Source of the DNA: Cohnella ginsengisoli
GTDB taxonomy: Bacteria; Bacillota; Bacilli; Paenibacillales; Paenibacillaceae
Direction of reading: 5' to 3'
NCBI RefSeq assembly: GCF_029525555.1
Contig: NZ_JAPDHZ010000008.1
Span: 558,001-622,000 of the forward strand
Length of the DNA: 64,000 nucleotides
Shown here: piece after piece, positions 44,706 through 54,943 of the stretch
How positions within the stretch are numbered: the first letter of the stretch is position 1
Layout of the letters: each line of letters opens with the position of its first letter
Notes under the pieces: model-generated
What the model saw: the letters and a program-made list of their open reading frames with translations, nothing else
The model's database searches: none
Told to the model about the DNA's origin: nothing
Position numbers and translations under genes: made by a program

Positions 44706-46011
44706 TTAGCCGTCGTTCTCGGTCTTCTCGACGAGCTTCACGCTGAGCTCGCCCTTCTTCCCGTCACGATAGTAGGTGATATCTAGCGTATCCCCGATCT
44801 TGGTCTTCGTATACAAGAACTTGCGCAAATCGAGGGTGCTGCTAATCAGCTGACCGTCGAGCGCTACGATGATATCGTTAAAGGCAAGACCCGCCGCCTT
44901 AGCCGGCCCGACGGCTTCGAGGACGACTACGCCTTCCGTCACGCCGTCCGGCACGACGAGCTCCTCGCCCGCCGGAACATCGTCGTCGTCGCCGTTCGAG
45001 TCGGGCGAAGCTTCGGCATCGTCGGATGGCGCTTCGTCCCCCGAGTTGGCGCTATTGTCCAGATAGATGGACAGATCCATCGAGTAGACGCCCAGATACG
45101 GACGCAGGATTTTGCCGTGCTTCATCAATTGGTCGACGATCGGCATGGCGTCGTCGATTGGGATCGAAAATCCGATGCCTTCAACGCTCGTATCCGCGAC
45201 CTTCATGCTGTTGATGCCCACGACTTGACCGTTCAGGTTGACTAGCGCGCCGCCGCTATTGCCCGGATTGATCGGCGCCGAGATCTGGATGACTTCTTCC
45301 TCCCAATCGTAGACGCCATCCTGGTTAAGGGAGATCGGCACCGTCGTCTTCAGATTGGAAACGATGCCGTTAGAGAGCGAGTCGCTGAACCCCAGCGGAT
45401 TGCCGACCGCGATGACAGTCTCGCCCTTGCGCAGCTTGCCCGAATCTCCGATATCGGCAACTTGATTGATTCCCTTGTCGTCCGTCTCAAGAACGGCTAG
45501 ATCAGTAATCGTATCCTTGCCCACGACGGTCGCCGTCTTCTTGGTGCCATTCGACAGGACGACCTGAAGCTTCACGCTATCTGCGATGACGTGTGCGTTC
45601 GTGATGATATAGGCCTTCCCTTTTTGCTTCAGGAAGATGACGCCGGAGCCTAGGCTGGTGCCTTCTTGAATCGCCGCCTCGTTATTGGCGGATCCGCCCT
45701 GCGTCTGATTGATGACGCTCACGACGACGGGGCCGACCTTGGCGGCGGCAGAGATGATCCGCTCGTTCGTGTCATAACCGCCGGTGACGCTGGAAGATAG
45801 AGCCGGCGTCGCGGCGCCGCTTTTCGGACGGTCGACGGTCAAATAAAAAAAGGGATGCAACCAGCACGGAGCTGGCCAGCGAAGAGACGAGCGCTATTTT
45901 CAAAGCGGAGTTCTGGCGGCCCCAACGGCTCGGCCGGTTCCAGGAGCCGGACGGCTCCCGGCTGCTCCGCTTTACTTTGGTAGAGTAAAAATCGTCTTTG
46001 AAAAAGCCCAT
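44706..46011 (-). CDS. htrA: HtrA-like membrane serine protease (YycK type, frameshifted)
   Basis: About 434 aa. N-terminal cytoplasmic segment, one membrane helix (ALKIALVSSLASSVLVASLF), trypsin-like protease with His (TNAHVIA), Asp (ITDLAVLE) and Ser (NPGNSGGAL), then a PDZ domain. An unusual acidic insert (GDEAPSDDAEASPDSNGDDD) splits the start of the PDZ region. It degrades or refolds damaged exported proteins outside the membrane. A seven-A run (45845-45851) breaks the frame in the membrane helix; one fewer base reads SLFYLTVDRP. Confidence 0.93.
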
Positions 46012-46155
46012 GAGACGCCTCCCTCGCTGACCGAATAAAAGCCAAGAAAAATGGAATGTACGGCGAGCGATTTGACTAAAATAGTAATAGATTCACAGAT
46101 CCATAGCAAGCAAGCCGACGACAAATCCCATTGGTAATGCAAGGAGGACAAGCGC

Positions 46156-46353
46156 GTGAAACCCACGTCTCCCCATTGGTCGTTCGTAGACTTCGCGGCG
46201 CAGCTCGCCGATCTGAAGGACGACCGCTATCGCCAGCTGCTGGCGCTTACCACGCTGATCGAAGTGCTGGTCGATAAAGGCATCGTCACCGCAGAGGAGC
46301 TGCGCCTGAAGTCGGAAGAGATGGAAGAAGAGCTGGAGCGCCATCTACTCTGA
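46156..46353 (+). CDS. Small charged protein on the opposite strand of the wal locus
   Basis: 65 aa with a GTG start and a perfect AGGAGG 9 bp upstream. The sequence HWSFVDFAAQLADLKDDRYR, then LLALTTLIEVLVDKGIVTAE and a Lys/Glu-rich end (SEEMEEELERHL), predicts three helices. It stops 5 bp before the walJ stop on the other strand. I do not recognise the family, but the translation signals and codon usage look genuine. Confidence 0.75.
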   Translation: MKPTSPHWSFVDFAAQLADLKDDRYRQLLALTTLIEVLVDKGIVTAEELRLKSEEMEEELERHLL

Positions 46354-46358
46354 TGGAC

Positions 46359-47165
46359 TTATGCCTTCACCAGATCCCAAGCCGTAGGCCGGTCCGCATA
46401 CGTATCGCATAAGGCGAACTCATGCTTCTGGTAGAAAACGCCGTTATCTTCTAATACGGTATTCACCGTAAGCTTCGCTAAATCCATCAAATTGTGCTCC
46501 TGGCTCAAATGAGCGAGGTACACGCGTTTGGTGCGGCCTTCGGAAACGAGCCGGCATAGCGTATCGCCGGCCGCTTCGTTCGACAGATGGCCCATGTCGC
46601 CGAGGATGCGGCGCTTGATATTCCAAGGATATCGGCCCATCCGCAGCATGTTGATATCGTGGTTGGCCTCCAGCACGAGTACGTCCGACTCCAGCAGCTG
46701 ACTCATGACCTTGTCGCTGACATAGCCCAGATCGGTGGCCAGCGTCAGCTTCGCGCCGTCGGACCGGAAGCAATAGCCCACCGGCTCCTCCGCGTCGTGC
46801 GAGATGGCGTACGATTCGATTCGCAGGTCGAACAGCTCCATCACGCCGCCGGTCGGCAGCACCTTGCGCTGTTCGTCCGGCAGCTCGCCGACATGCTTGT
46901 TCATAGCGCCCCACGTCTTCTCGTTCGCGTAGACGGGGAGGCCGTATTTGCGGGCAAAAGCGCCCAGTCCTTTAATATGGTCAGAATGCTCGTGCGTCAC
47001 GAAGATGGCGTCCAGCTCGCTGCCCGACACCTCGCGCTCCTGCATGAGCGATTCGATTTTTTTGCCGCTTAGACCGGCATCGATGAGTACCGTCGCCGCG
47101 CTTGAGGACACGACGGTCGCGTTGCCCGTCGATCCGCTGGACAGCACCGTGAAGCGAAGTCCCAT
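46359..47165 (-). CDS. walJ: Metallo-beta-lactamase-fold hydrolase WalJ (YycJ)
   Basis: 268 aa. The metal motif THEHSDH (57-63) and later HDAEEP, DLGY and HLSNEAA supply ligands of an MBL-fold hydrolase. WalJ is linked to cell-division and DNA-replication coordination and may be an exonuclease. The start SGSTGNATVVSS is typical. It follows walI after a 136-bp gap, longer than the other gaps in this operon, so an internal promoter is possible. Confidence 0.94.
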   Translation of the reverse strand: MGLRFTVLSSGSTGNATVVSSSAATVLIDAGLSGKKIESLMQEREVSGSELDAIFVTHEHSDHIKGLGAFARKYGLPVYANEKTWGAMNKHVGELPDEQRKVLPTGGVMELFDLRIESYAISHDAEEPVGYCFRSDGAKLTLATDLGYVSDKVMSQLLESDVLVLEANHDINMLRMGRYPWNIKRRILGDMGHLSNEAAGDTLCRLVSEGRTKRVYLAHLSQEHNLMDLAKLTVNTVLEDNGVFYQKHEFALCDTYADRPTAWDLVKA

Positions 47166-47301
47166 AAGCTTAGTTTCCCTTCTCTCTTCTCTCCGGCAAG
47201 GCTATATGTCTCTCTAAGGATCTTTATAGTCGCGCACTCTATTTTATTCTATCAGATTCGAGCCCTTCAGCGTTAATTACTTCAAGTCGCGCTTGCGAAT
47301 C

Positions 47302-48073
47302 TTACGGTTCAGACAGCGGTTCGAGCGAAGTTTCTTTGTCCGTGGAAACTTCGCCGCTGGCCGCGTTGACGTAGAACACGCCTCCGTCTTCAAGCAGGAT
47401 ACGCCAGGACGGCGCAGCCACCTGCGTATCGGAGTTGAAGATGCCTTGCCCGTGGTAGCCGAGCTGCACTTCCTTGACGGCGGCGCCTGCCGGCAAATAT
47501 TTTTTGAGGATCAGGCTCGTGAGCGCCTGGGTCGCCGGCAGCACTTTCTGGTCCGGCCCGCCCTCGGACGGCAGCGTCTCGATCAGGTCCTGTCTGTATC
47601 CCTGAATTTTCTGCTCGCTGTAATAGAGGATCAGCTTCGCGTCGAATAGAGGCAAGCCCTCCACCGTGCGATTGAACGCGTACTCGCCTTCTCCGGCGCT
47701 GCCGTAATAATCGAATTGATATCTCGTCAGATCGGGAATGACGTCCCCCAACGCCTGCTGAAGCTCTTTGTTGTTGAACACGATACGCGTCTCCCGGGGC
47801 GGTTCGATCGCGATTCGCCTGTCGCCTGCGGTACCTGCGGGCACCTGCTGCTTGTACGTAATATCGCGCAGACTTGGGGTGTCCGTCGGAATCTTGGCCT
47901 CGATACGGATGTTCTTCTCCTGCATGATCTGCCTGGCCTCGGCGGGCAAGGAGGTCCAGTCGACCGTCGAGTCGATTCTCTCCCGCCATTCGAGCCACAG
48001 CTGATAACCGAGCACGATGTTCAGCGCAAAAAAAAGCGACGATGAGCACCGTCTTCGCTCTTCCCCAGTCCAC
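47302..48073 (-). CDS. walI: WalK-modulating membrane protein WalI (YycI, frameshifted)
   Basis: About 256 aa. A GTG start (48073) with GGGGGAG upstream gives MDWGRAKTVLIVAFFALNIV, a single N-terminal membrane helix, followed by an extracellular YycI domain (RIEAKIPTDTPSLRDITYKQ; WRILLEDGGVFYVNAASGEV). With WalH it controls WalK from the outer face of the membrane. A run of eight A (48028-48035) inside the helix breaks the frame; seven restores it. Confidence 0.92.
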
Positions 48074-48117
48074 CTTCGCTCCCCCCCTTCCTCGGAAAAT
48101 TTCTTTTGCCGCTCTGA

Positions 48118-49413
48118 TCAGCTGGCAAAGCGAACTTCGCCGCTTGACGTGCGTATCGCCCATACCGGCTCCAACACCAGCTTGTCCTGCGCCAAAGTCG
48201 TGCGGTAAGCCGGGAATAGTGACTCGACCTGCTGCCCGCCTGCCGCTTGGCGGATCTTAACCAGCAGTTGGTTGCCCGAAATCAGGCTGTACGGCTGCGC
48301 CTTTCCGACCTTGTCCCCCAGTACGAGCAGGGACCGTTCATAAGAGCTGACGACGCCCTGCTGCACGGCGAGCTGCATGTAGCCGAACCTGAACTCGCCT
48401 TCGGAGAGAAGCGGCACGTCGCCGTAATATTGTTGGAAGCGGATCGATGGATCCGCGTCGTTCGACTCGTCCGAGCCCGGCGCCTGCGTCAAGCGAAACG
48501 CGCCGTTCCAGCCGCCGTGTTGATTGACGAACTGGACGGCCGACGTGATGTTCTCGGCGGGATCGTCTCGCCCTTCGGCCCGTGCGACGGGATCCTTGTA
48601 GGACAACCAGCCGCCTCCCTGCTCGATCTTGAGCCCTCGCTTCGTGTCCCTATAGATCTGCGCGCCGTCCTGACTGTCCTGGATCATGCGCGTCGTCGTC
48701 GGGTCGTTGAACAGATTGCGCTGCATCTGATCGGCCGTATATTTGGTGAAGCTCACCGCGACACGGCTCAGCGCCAGCGATTGGTCCGGCACGTAGACGC
48801 CGTTGGCCCAGTAACTGAAAGGCTTCCAATACTGGCCGAAGCCGACGCTCTGTTCGACGTCCTGGGCGGTCAGATCTACTTGAGCCGCCTCGTACACCTG
48901 GGTGCCGTCGGCGTCCAGAAAGAAGCTGCGTACAACACCGCTGTCCGGACGGGCGAAGATCCAGATCCGGTCGACCGCGCCTTCGGCGAGGAGCGCTTCG
49001 CCGTCGATGCCTTTGAACGCGCGCTGGAGCATCGAGAAGGGAATATCGCGCCCGAAGCGGATCTCGATGCCCTCGTCCTGTTTGCGCACCTGTTCCCAGT
49101 CGATCGCGCTCGCCTCGGCTCGCTGGAAGCCTTTGAACTCGCGGCTTGACAGCTTATCCAGCACCATCCCGTAAAAAGTGTCTTGCGGGTAAAAGACGGT
49201 ATGCTTGTCCTGTCCCATATGAATAACGAGCGATTCCGGGAAAATCAAGTTCTCGACCTTCTCTTCAGGTCCCAGCTCTTCGGTCTTGACATAGTCCTGT
49301 TCGGTCTTCACCTGCGTCTCCAGGTTCGGCATGCTGTAGGCCAGGAAATAGCTCTGTACGAGACTGAGGACGACGAGCAGCGCGAGCGCGACGGATTTAA
49401 CTTTATCGATCAA
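48118..49413 (-). CDS. walH: WalK-modulating membrane protein WalH (YycH)
   Basis: 431 aa. A short N-terminal helix (KSVALALLVVLSLVQSYFLA) anchors a large extracellular YycH region in two or three domains, ending YRTTLAQDKLVLEPVWAI. It starts with TTG (49413) overlapping the walK stop (TTGA). With WalI it forms a membrane complex with WalK. It is intact here, unlike its neighbours. Confidence 0.93.
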   Translation of the reverse strand: MIDKVKSVALALLVVLSLVQSYFLAYSMPNLETQVKTEQDYVKTEELGPEEKVENLIFPESLVIHMGQDKHTVFYPQDTFYGMVLDKLSSREFKGFQRAEASAIDWEQVRKQDEGIEIRFGRDIPFSMLQRAFKGIDGEALLAEGAVDRIWIFARPDSGVVRSFFLDADGTQVYEAAQVDLTAQDVEQSVGFGQYWKPFSYWANGVYVPDQSLALSRVAVSFTKYTADQMQRNLFNDPTTTRMIQDSQDGAQIYRDTKRGLKIEQGGGWLSYKDPVARAEGRDDPAENITSAVQFVNQHGGWNGAFRLTQAPGSDESNDADPSIRFQQYYGDVPLLSEGEFRFGYMQLAVQQGVVSSYERSLLVLGDKVGKAQPYSLISGNQLLVKIRQAAGGQQVESLFPAYRTTLAQDKLVLEPVWAIRTSSGEVRFAS

Positions 49414-51243
49414 GCGTACTCACTTCCTTCCTGCACCATCGGGAGCGTGACCGTCACGGTCGTGCCGACCCCCGGCTCGGAATCAAGGAGAATGCTGCCG
49501 CCGTTGGCACGGACGATTTCCCGGGCAATCGACAGGCCGAGCCCGGTTCCGCCCATATTGCGCGAGCGCGCCTTGTCCACGCGGTAAAAGCGGTCGAAAA
49601 TATGCGCCAGATCCTTCTTCGGGATCCCGATGCCCGTGTCGCGCACGGAAATGGAGAGCTGACCCGACTCGGTCGGTCCCGCCGACAGACGCACCGAGCC
49701 GCCGTCGAGGGTATACTTGATCGCGTTGGACACGATGTTATCGAGCACCTGGTCGATGCCGTCGCGATCGATCCATACTTTGGCCAGGTTCGGATCGACC
49801 TCGACCTTGACCGTGATCGCCTTCTGCCGCAGCTGCAGCGAAAAGCGGTCGACGACGTCCTCCATCATCTCGCCGACGTCGGTCATCTGGCGCCGAAGCT
49901 GCGCCTGCTTGGAGTCGAAGCGCGACAGATGGAGCAAGTCGTTGACGAGCCGAATCATTCGCTCCGTCTCGCTGCGGATGACGCCGACGAAGCGCTCCGC
50001 GAGGGGCGGCTCGGCGAGCGCGCCGTCGTCGAGCGCCTCGGTGTAGCTTTTGATCGTCGTAAGCGGCGTGCGCAGCTCGTGCGAGACGTTCGCGACGAAC
50101 TCGCGACGCGAGTTGTCAAGCTTCTCGGCCTCGGTGACGTCGTGAAGCACGGCGATGACGCCGACCACGCCCTTGTCTCTGCGGCGGATTGGGGTGAGCG
50201 ACGCGCGAAATACAAGCTCTTCCTCGCGGACGGCCTGCATCCGGGAGATGAGGCGCGTCGACTCCTTGCCCTCGAGCGTGCCGGCAATAGCGGCCTTGTC
50301 GATGGCAAGGCACTCGGACAGCGTCATCCCTTCGATCGTCTCCTGCTCGAGCATCGCCCGGGCGCGGCGATTGGCGACGATGACCCGACCGATCTCGTCG
50401 GTGGCGAGCACGCCGTCGTTCATGTTGGAGAGAATGGACGATAGCTTCTCGTTTTCCTCCTCGTTAATTGAAAGCGCCTCGCTGAGCCGCTCGGTCATCT
50501 CGTTAAACGCGGCGCTGAGCTGTCCGATCTCGTCGTTGCCTAGGATCGGCACCCGCTCGTCGAAGCGGCCTTCGGCTACGGCGGCGACCTGGAGCGTGAG
50601 CGCCTTGATCGGAGACGTAATCGTGCCCGACAACAAGATGCCGAGCACCGCCGTCAAGCCTAGCGCAAGCAGCATGCCCGAGACGAAGATACGGTTGATC
50701 CGCTCCACTGTATTGTACAGATCGGACATGGAAGCTACGACGTAGACGGCGCCGATCACCCTGTCGCCGCTGAGGATCGGCTTGGCGATGACCTTTTTTG
50801 CGGATATGATCCTCGTCGATCAGCTCGCCGGTGTTGTCGCTGATGCCCTGAAGCGAGCGGCTCACGAGGAGCGACGTGTTTTTGCGTCCGATGTAGCTCT
50901 GGTGCGACTCTAGCGATGTCGAGAGTACGCGTCCGCTAGCGTCGAGCACCTGCGTCTCCGTGCCGCTCTGGCTAAAGAGCGTGCCGACCAACTGCTTGAG
51001 CGACTCGATCGCTTCCTCGGACCGGTTGCCCTCGCCGTCCTGCTTGGCAAATTCGCCCGTGCCGAGCATGACCGACAGCAACTGCGCCTGGTTGTTGATC
51101 TGAGACGTGAAGCTGTCGATAAGCGACTTCTTCATGGTGCTGATAAAGTAAACGCCGATCAGTTGCACCGCGATGAGAATGAGCAGGAGCACCATCATGA
51201 TCAGCTTCGCCTGAATCGTGCGCAGCGGCGCGAACAGCTTCAT
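49410..51243 (-). CDS. walK: Essential cell-wall sensor kinase WalK (YycG, frameshifted)
   Basis: About 610 aa, the same length as B. subtilis WalK (611). First membrane helix LIMMVLLLILIAVQLIGVYF, extracellular domain (about 35-180), second helix near 185-205, HAMP (TSPIKALTLQVAAVAEGRF), PAS (LSSILSNMNDGVLATDEIGR), HisKA with VANVSHELRTPLTTI, and HATPase (FDRFYRVDKARSRNMGG, GLGLSIAREIV). A T6 run (50794-50799) breaks the frame after the extracellular domain; one fewer base gives RKKVIAKPI. The ATG at 51243 overlaps the repaired walR stop. Confidence 0.94.
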
Positions 51244-51982
51244 CCCCCCGTACCCGCCCGCCATCTTCGGACTGCGCATCAGATAGCCGAGGCCTCTGCG
51301 GGTCATGATCAGCTCAGGCTTGCTCGGATCGTCCTCGAGCTTCTCTCTGAGCCGCCGGATCGTCACGTCCACCGTCCGCACGTCGCCGAAGTACTCGAAG
51401 CCCCAGACGGCCTGCAGCAGATGCTCTCGCGTCATGACCTTTCCGCTGTTGCGCGCCAAATAATGCACGAGCTCGAACTCGCGATGCGTCAGATCCAACG
51501 GCTGGCCGTTCTTGTATACGACGTACATATCCGTATCGATAAAAAGATTGAACAGCTTGAGGCCCTGCCGCTCCGGCTCCGTCTCCTGCTCGGCTCCCCC
51601 CGCGGGGCTCGTCCAGCTTGCGCTGGCGGCGCAGATGCGCCTTGACGCGCGCGAGCAGCTCCCGCGTGCCGAACGGCTTGGTGACGTAGTCGTCCGCGCC
51701 CAGCTCGAGGCCCAGCACCTTGTCCAGCTCGGTATCCTTGGCCGTCAGCATGATGATCGGCGTTGACAGCCGGCTGCGAACCTCGCGGCAGACGTCCATC
51801 CCGTCCTTGACCGGCAGCATGAGATCGAGGAGGATCAGGTCCGGATCGTGCTCGAAAGCGAGTTGCACGGCCTCCCCGCCGTCGAAGGCGCAGATGACCT
51901 CGTAGCCCTCTTTTTCCAGGTTGAACTTCAATATATCGGCGATCGGCCGCTCGTCGTCCACGACCAGAATTTTGCCCGGCAT
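51240..51982 (-). CDS. walR: Essential response regulator WalR (YycF, frameshifted)
   Basis: About 246 aa. Receiver: ILVVDDERP, phospho-Asp in LILLDLMLPVKDG, MLTAKD, VTKPFGTRELLAR. The winged helix includes LDLTHREFELVHYLARNSGK and DVTIRRLREKLEDDPSKPEL, then TRRGLGYLM. A C6 run (51596-51601) breaks the frame between the domains; one fewer base gives ERQGLKLFNLFIDTDMYVVY. A second C6 (51244-51249) removes the stop and fuses walR to walK; one fewer base restores TGA overlapping the walK ATG. GGAGG precedes the ATG. Confidence 0.94.
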
Positions 51983-52083
51983 GCGCTGGCCTCCGTATCC
52001 CTATCCCGCTTCCTCGGAACTTTATCGTCCGGCGGCTATGATTAGCCTTATTTTAACATACCCTAGGTTTCTGCCCAACAGAG

Positions 52084-52116
52084 AACGCCCTCCGAAAGCG
52101 CGTTTCGAAGGGCGTT
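52084..52116. terminator. Hairpin between the M23 peptidase gene and walR
   Basis: AACGCCCTCCGAAA (52084-52097) pairs with TTTCGAAGGGCGTT (52103-52116). The T tract is weak, so it may be only a partial terminator of the M23 gene, upstream of walR. Confidence 0.6.
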
Positions 52117-52131
52117 TGCATGGGTAAATGT

Positions 52132-53685
52132 TTACAAATAATCCGCAGGGTTCTTCAGCTTGCCGTTCAAGTAGACTTCGAAGTGCAGATGCGTGCCGAA
52201 GGAATGGCCCGTATTGCCCATCACGCCGATGGCTTCGCCCTGCTCGACGACTTGCCCGGCCTTGACGTTAATCTTGCTCAGATGACCGTACAGCGTCTTA
52301 TAACCGTTGTTATGATTGATAATGATGGCGTTGCCGTAACCGCTCATGCTGTCGTCTGCGAGTTCGACGACGCCGTTGTCGGCGGCCTTCACGCTGCTGG
52401 AGCCGACCATGTCGAAGCCTTTGTGCAGCCTTCCCCATCGCTTGCCGTAGTAGCTCGTGATCCTGTGGCCCGCTACCGGCCAGATGAAGTTGCCCGAACC
52501 TTCGCTCGGCGTCACCTTCGTGCCCTTCAGCACGACGGTCGAGAGGGCCGGCGTCACCACCTTGGTCGACACCTGCTCTTCTTCGATGACGAGTCCGTTG
52601 CGCTGCAGCAGCTTGTAGGTGACGATTCGCTTGCCGGCGGACCCGGGTCTGACGATCTTCGATACGCCCGCCTTGAGCTCGTCCGTCTGGCGAATCTCTA
52701 GGGGCGCGTCGATCGTCTCCGTCTGCATCACCGTTTCTTCCGAACGGACGTTCAGGAGCGGCTCCTGGACGGTCAGGTTCAGCCGGTCGCCGATCTTGAT
52801 TTTGTCTTCTTCGATCCACGGATTGTTCTGATAAATGAGATCTTCGGACACTTGCTGCTCGTCCGCGATGCAGCCGATGCAATCGCCGGCCTTCACCGTA
52901 TAGACGCGCTGCACGGTATGTCCCGCGATCAGCCGCTTGACGAGCGCTTCGTCGTCCTCGATCTGGCTGGCATCGATCTCGGCCGGCTCCGCGATCGCCA
53001 CCGTCTCCTCGAAGGTCGCGCTGTCGTCGGCCGCTGGCGCCGCCTTGCCCGACGCGGCGGCTTGTCCGCTGCCTGCTGCCGGGAGCTCGTCTCCCGACGC
53101 CGAAGCTTGCGCGCTGAAGGACAGCGACCGGACTTCCTTCGCGGCAGGCTTCTTCGCGCTTTTCGCGGTCGCTGCTGCAGGCGCCGGCGCATAGTGCGCC
53201 TTGATCTGCTCCAGCACGCGCTCCGCCGTCTCCTTGTCCCGTACGACCGCGATCGCCTTGCCGTCGACCATCAGCTTGACGCCGGTCGGGTGCGTCTTCA
53301 GCGCATCGCCGACTTGGGCCGCCACGGCCGCGTCGTCCAGCTTTTTGCCGTAGGCCTCGGCATCCTTATATACGATCTGCCCTTCATCGAGCTCGTACAA
53401 GATATCGCTGCCCGCCTGGGCCAGCTGGGCCGCCTTGGCGGCGACGCTGCGCTCGATGACGCTTCGGTCGCCGACGTCCCCGACATGCTCGCCGCCGATC
53501 CATACTTCCGAATAAGATAACGTATGGGCCTCGATATGCTGCTTGACCAGTACCGTGCCTCCGCCTGCCGCGACGACCGCCGCGCATACGACGATCGCGG
53601 TCTTGCGTCCCGCCCGGCGCTTGACCCAGACGGCCGCTCCCTTGACGGCTCCCGCAATTCGCTTGCTTCTGCTGCCGTTATTCAT
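52132..53685 (-). CDS. Membrane-anchored M23 peptidoglycan endopeptidase with LysM and G5 domains
   Basis: 517 aa. A basic N-terminus and membrane helix (TAIVVCAAVVAAGGGTVLV) are followed by repeats of unknown type, an Ala/Ser/Lys-rich linker, a LysM-like domain (VYTVKAGDCIGCIADEQQVS..GDRLNL), a G5 domain (LEIRQTDELKAGVSKIVRPG..LKGTKV), and an M23 domain with zinc motif HKGFD, GHLSK and HLHFEVYLNG. It cuts peptide cross-links in the wall. Position upstream of walR is typical of Paenibacillaceae, and WalR control is plausible. AAGGAG precedes the ATG. Confidence 0.92.
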   Translation of the reverse strand: MNNGSRSKRIAGAVKGAAVWVKRRAGRKTAIVVCAAVVAAGGGTVLVKQHIEAHTLSYSEVWIGGEHVGDVGDRSVIERSVAAKAAQLAQAGSDILYELDEGQIVYKDAEAYGKKLDDAAVAAQVGDALKTHPTGVKLMVDGKAIAVVRDKETAERVLEQIKAHYAPAPAAATAKSAKKPAAKEVRSLSFSAQASASGDELPAAGSGQAAASGKAAPAADDSATFEETVAIAEPAEIDASQIEDDEALVKRLIAGHTVQRVYTVKAGDCIGCIADEQQVSEDLIYQNNPWIEEDKIKIGDRLNLTVQEPLLNVRSEETVMQTETIDAPLEIRQTDELKAGVSKIVRPGSAGKRIVTYKLLQRNGLVIEEEQVSTKVVTPALSTVVLKGTKVTPSEGSGNFIWPVAGHRITSYYGKRWGRLHKGFDMVGSSSVKAADNGVVELADDSMSGYGNAIIINHNNGYKTLYGHLSKINVKAGQVVEQGEAIGVMGNTGHSFGTHLHFEVYLNGKLKNPADYL

Positions 53686-53812
53686 AGATAACTCCTTGAT
53701 CGCTATGTAAGATTAATTGCCGCTTACAAAAAGCGACATCTTCCACACTGTAGCATAGCGTCTATCGGGCTATCAATGAAACGGGGCTTAGAATTCTCTC
53801 ATCAAAAATAGA

Positions 53813-54574
53813 CTACTGTGCCTGCGGCACCTTCAGCGCCTCCATCATCGTCGCATACTCTTCGTCGCTCAAAATAGGCTTCAGCAGCGCCTCCACTTGG
53901 GGCACCTCCTCGTCGGTCAAGCCGTTGCGAATCAGCCCTGTCAGCTGGGCCAGCTGATCGCTCGTCAGCTTGCTGACCACGATGGAATAAATCTGCTGCT
54001 TCTCTTCGTCCGTAAGCCCGGAGACCGCAGACGAGCCGTTTTCCGCGTTCCATACGGGGACCGCCCCGTCGCCCTGCAGGCTGTCCTCGCCCGTATCGCC
54101 CTGCGAACCTGCCGCTTGCCCGTTCGTCACCGATCCGCTCGGCTCCGGTCCCGGCTCCGGCGATGGCACGCTCTCCGCATCGCTGGCTGGCGTAGCTGCA
54201 GTTCCACCGCTCCCGGCTGCCGCATGCGTATCGGGTGAGGGTGAAGCTGACGCGCCCTTCTCATCCTTCCCCGCTTCCGCTTCGGCATCAGGTGACTTCG
54301 GCGCCTCCGGCGTTCCGACTGCCTGCTCGTCAGCGTCGCTTCCTGTTGAATCCTTTTTTTCCTCTTGCGCCGCGTTCTTCTCGCCATCCGCTCCCCACAG
54401 CTTGCCCCATACGCCGCTCATCGCAAATGGCTGCTCATCCAGCGTAATGCCGTAATCTGCCAGTGCCGTCTGCACGTAACTCGTCACGATATAGCCCGTC
54501 GTCCAGATGCTTAAGAAGCTGACGAGCAGCGCCGCTCCGATTAATTGCCCCGCCCAGCCGATCCACTTCCACAT
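53813..54574 (-). CDS. Membrane-anchored protein with acidic low-complexity linker
   Basis: 253 aa. ATG 54574 with GTAGGAGG. One N-terminal helix (WAGQLIGAALLVSFLSIWTT) precedes a roughly 110-residue Ala/Pro/Ser/Asp/Glu-rich linker. A C-terminal helical domain follows, with two similar pieces (LTDEEKQQIYSIVVSKLTSD and LTDEEVPQVEALLKPILSDE), each opening LTDEE. The family is not one I can name; the layout suits a surface protein reaching through the wall. It is the gene just before the M23 peptidase. Confidence 0.7.
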   Translation of the reverse strand: MWKWIGWAGQLIGAALLVSFLSIWTTGYIVTSYVQTALADYGITLDEQPFAMSGVWGKLWGADGEKNAAQEEKKDSTGSDADEQAVGTPEAPKSPDAEAEAGKDEKGASASPSPDTHAAAGSGGTAATPASDAESVPSPEPGPEPSGSVTNGQAAGSQGDTGEDSLQGDGAVPVWNAENGSSAVSGLTDEEKQQIYSIVVSKLTSDQLAQLTGLIRNGLTDEEVPQVEALLKPILSDEEYATMMEALKVPQAQ

Positions 54575-54670
54575 GATGCGCCCTCCTACTCTATGAAGTT
54601 TCATAGCATCAGTATGGGCAATCGGCAGGAACGGCATTCCGCCCCAGGCAAATAATAATGGCTGTGCGCA

Positions 54671-54906
54671 GCGTTTTAACGGTATCCCCTTCGGTCAGGA
54701 ACGGTCGTTGTGCAGCGTTTGATCCATATCCCCTCCAGTCAGGAACACACCCTGCTTAGCGGTTTGTCGTTATCCCTTTCGATCAGGAACTCAGGCGACT
54801 CGTTCAGGCGGCTAATCCACAGATCACTGGAGGCCGGCATATGCAAAATCCCCCTCCATCAGCAACGGAGACCCGTTCCCTGACCGAAGGGGATATCCTT
54901 CAAAAG
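54671..54906. repeat. Dispersed element cluster, four forward and one inverted copy
   Basis: Forward copies near 54671 (GCGTTTTAACGGTATCCCCT), 54715, 54759 and 54841; the first three are about 44-45 bp apart. One inverted copy is at 54878-54906 (CCTGACCGAAGGGGATATCC then TTCAAAAG). They occupy most of the 369-bp gap between the ABC permease stop and the acidic membrane protein start. Confidence 0.82.
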
Positions 54907-54943
54907 GCGCAAAATCGACTCAATAGCCACCGCGCGCGCCAGA

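Noticed and set aside
47166..47301. Internal promoter before walJ (TGATAGAAT at 47246-47254 on the minus strand)
   Set aside because: An extended -10 is present but no acceptable -35 at proper distance; too weak to list.
50503..51528. Apparent walR-walK fusion frame
   Set aside because: It depends on an extra base in the C6 run at 51244-51249; with five the walR stop and walK start overlap as usual.
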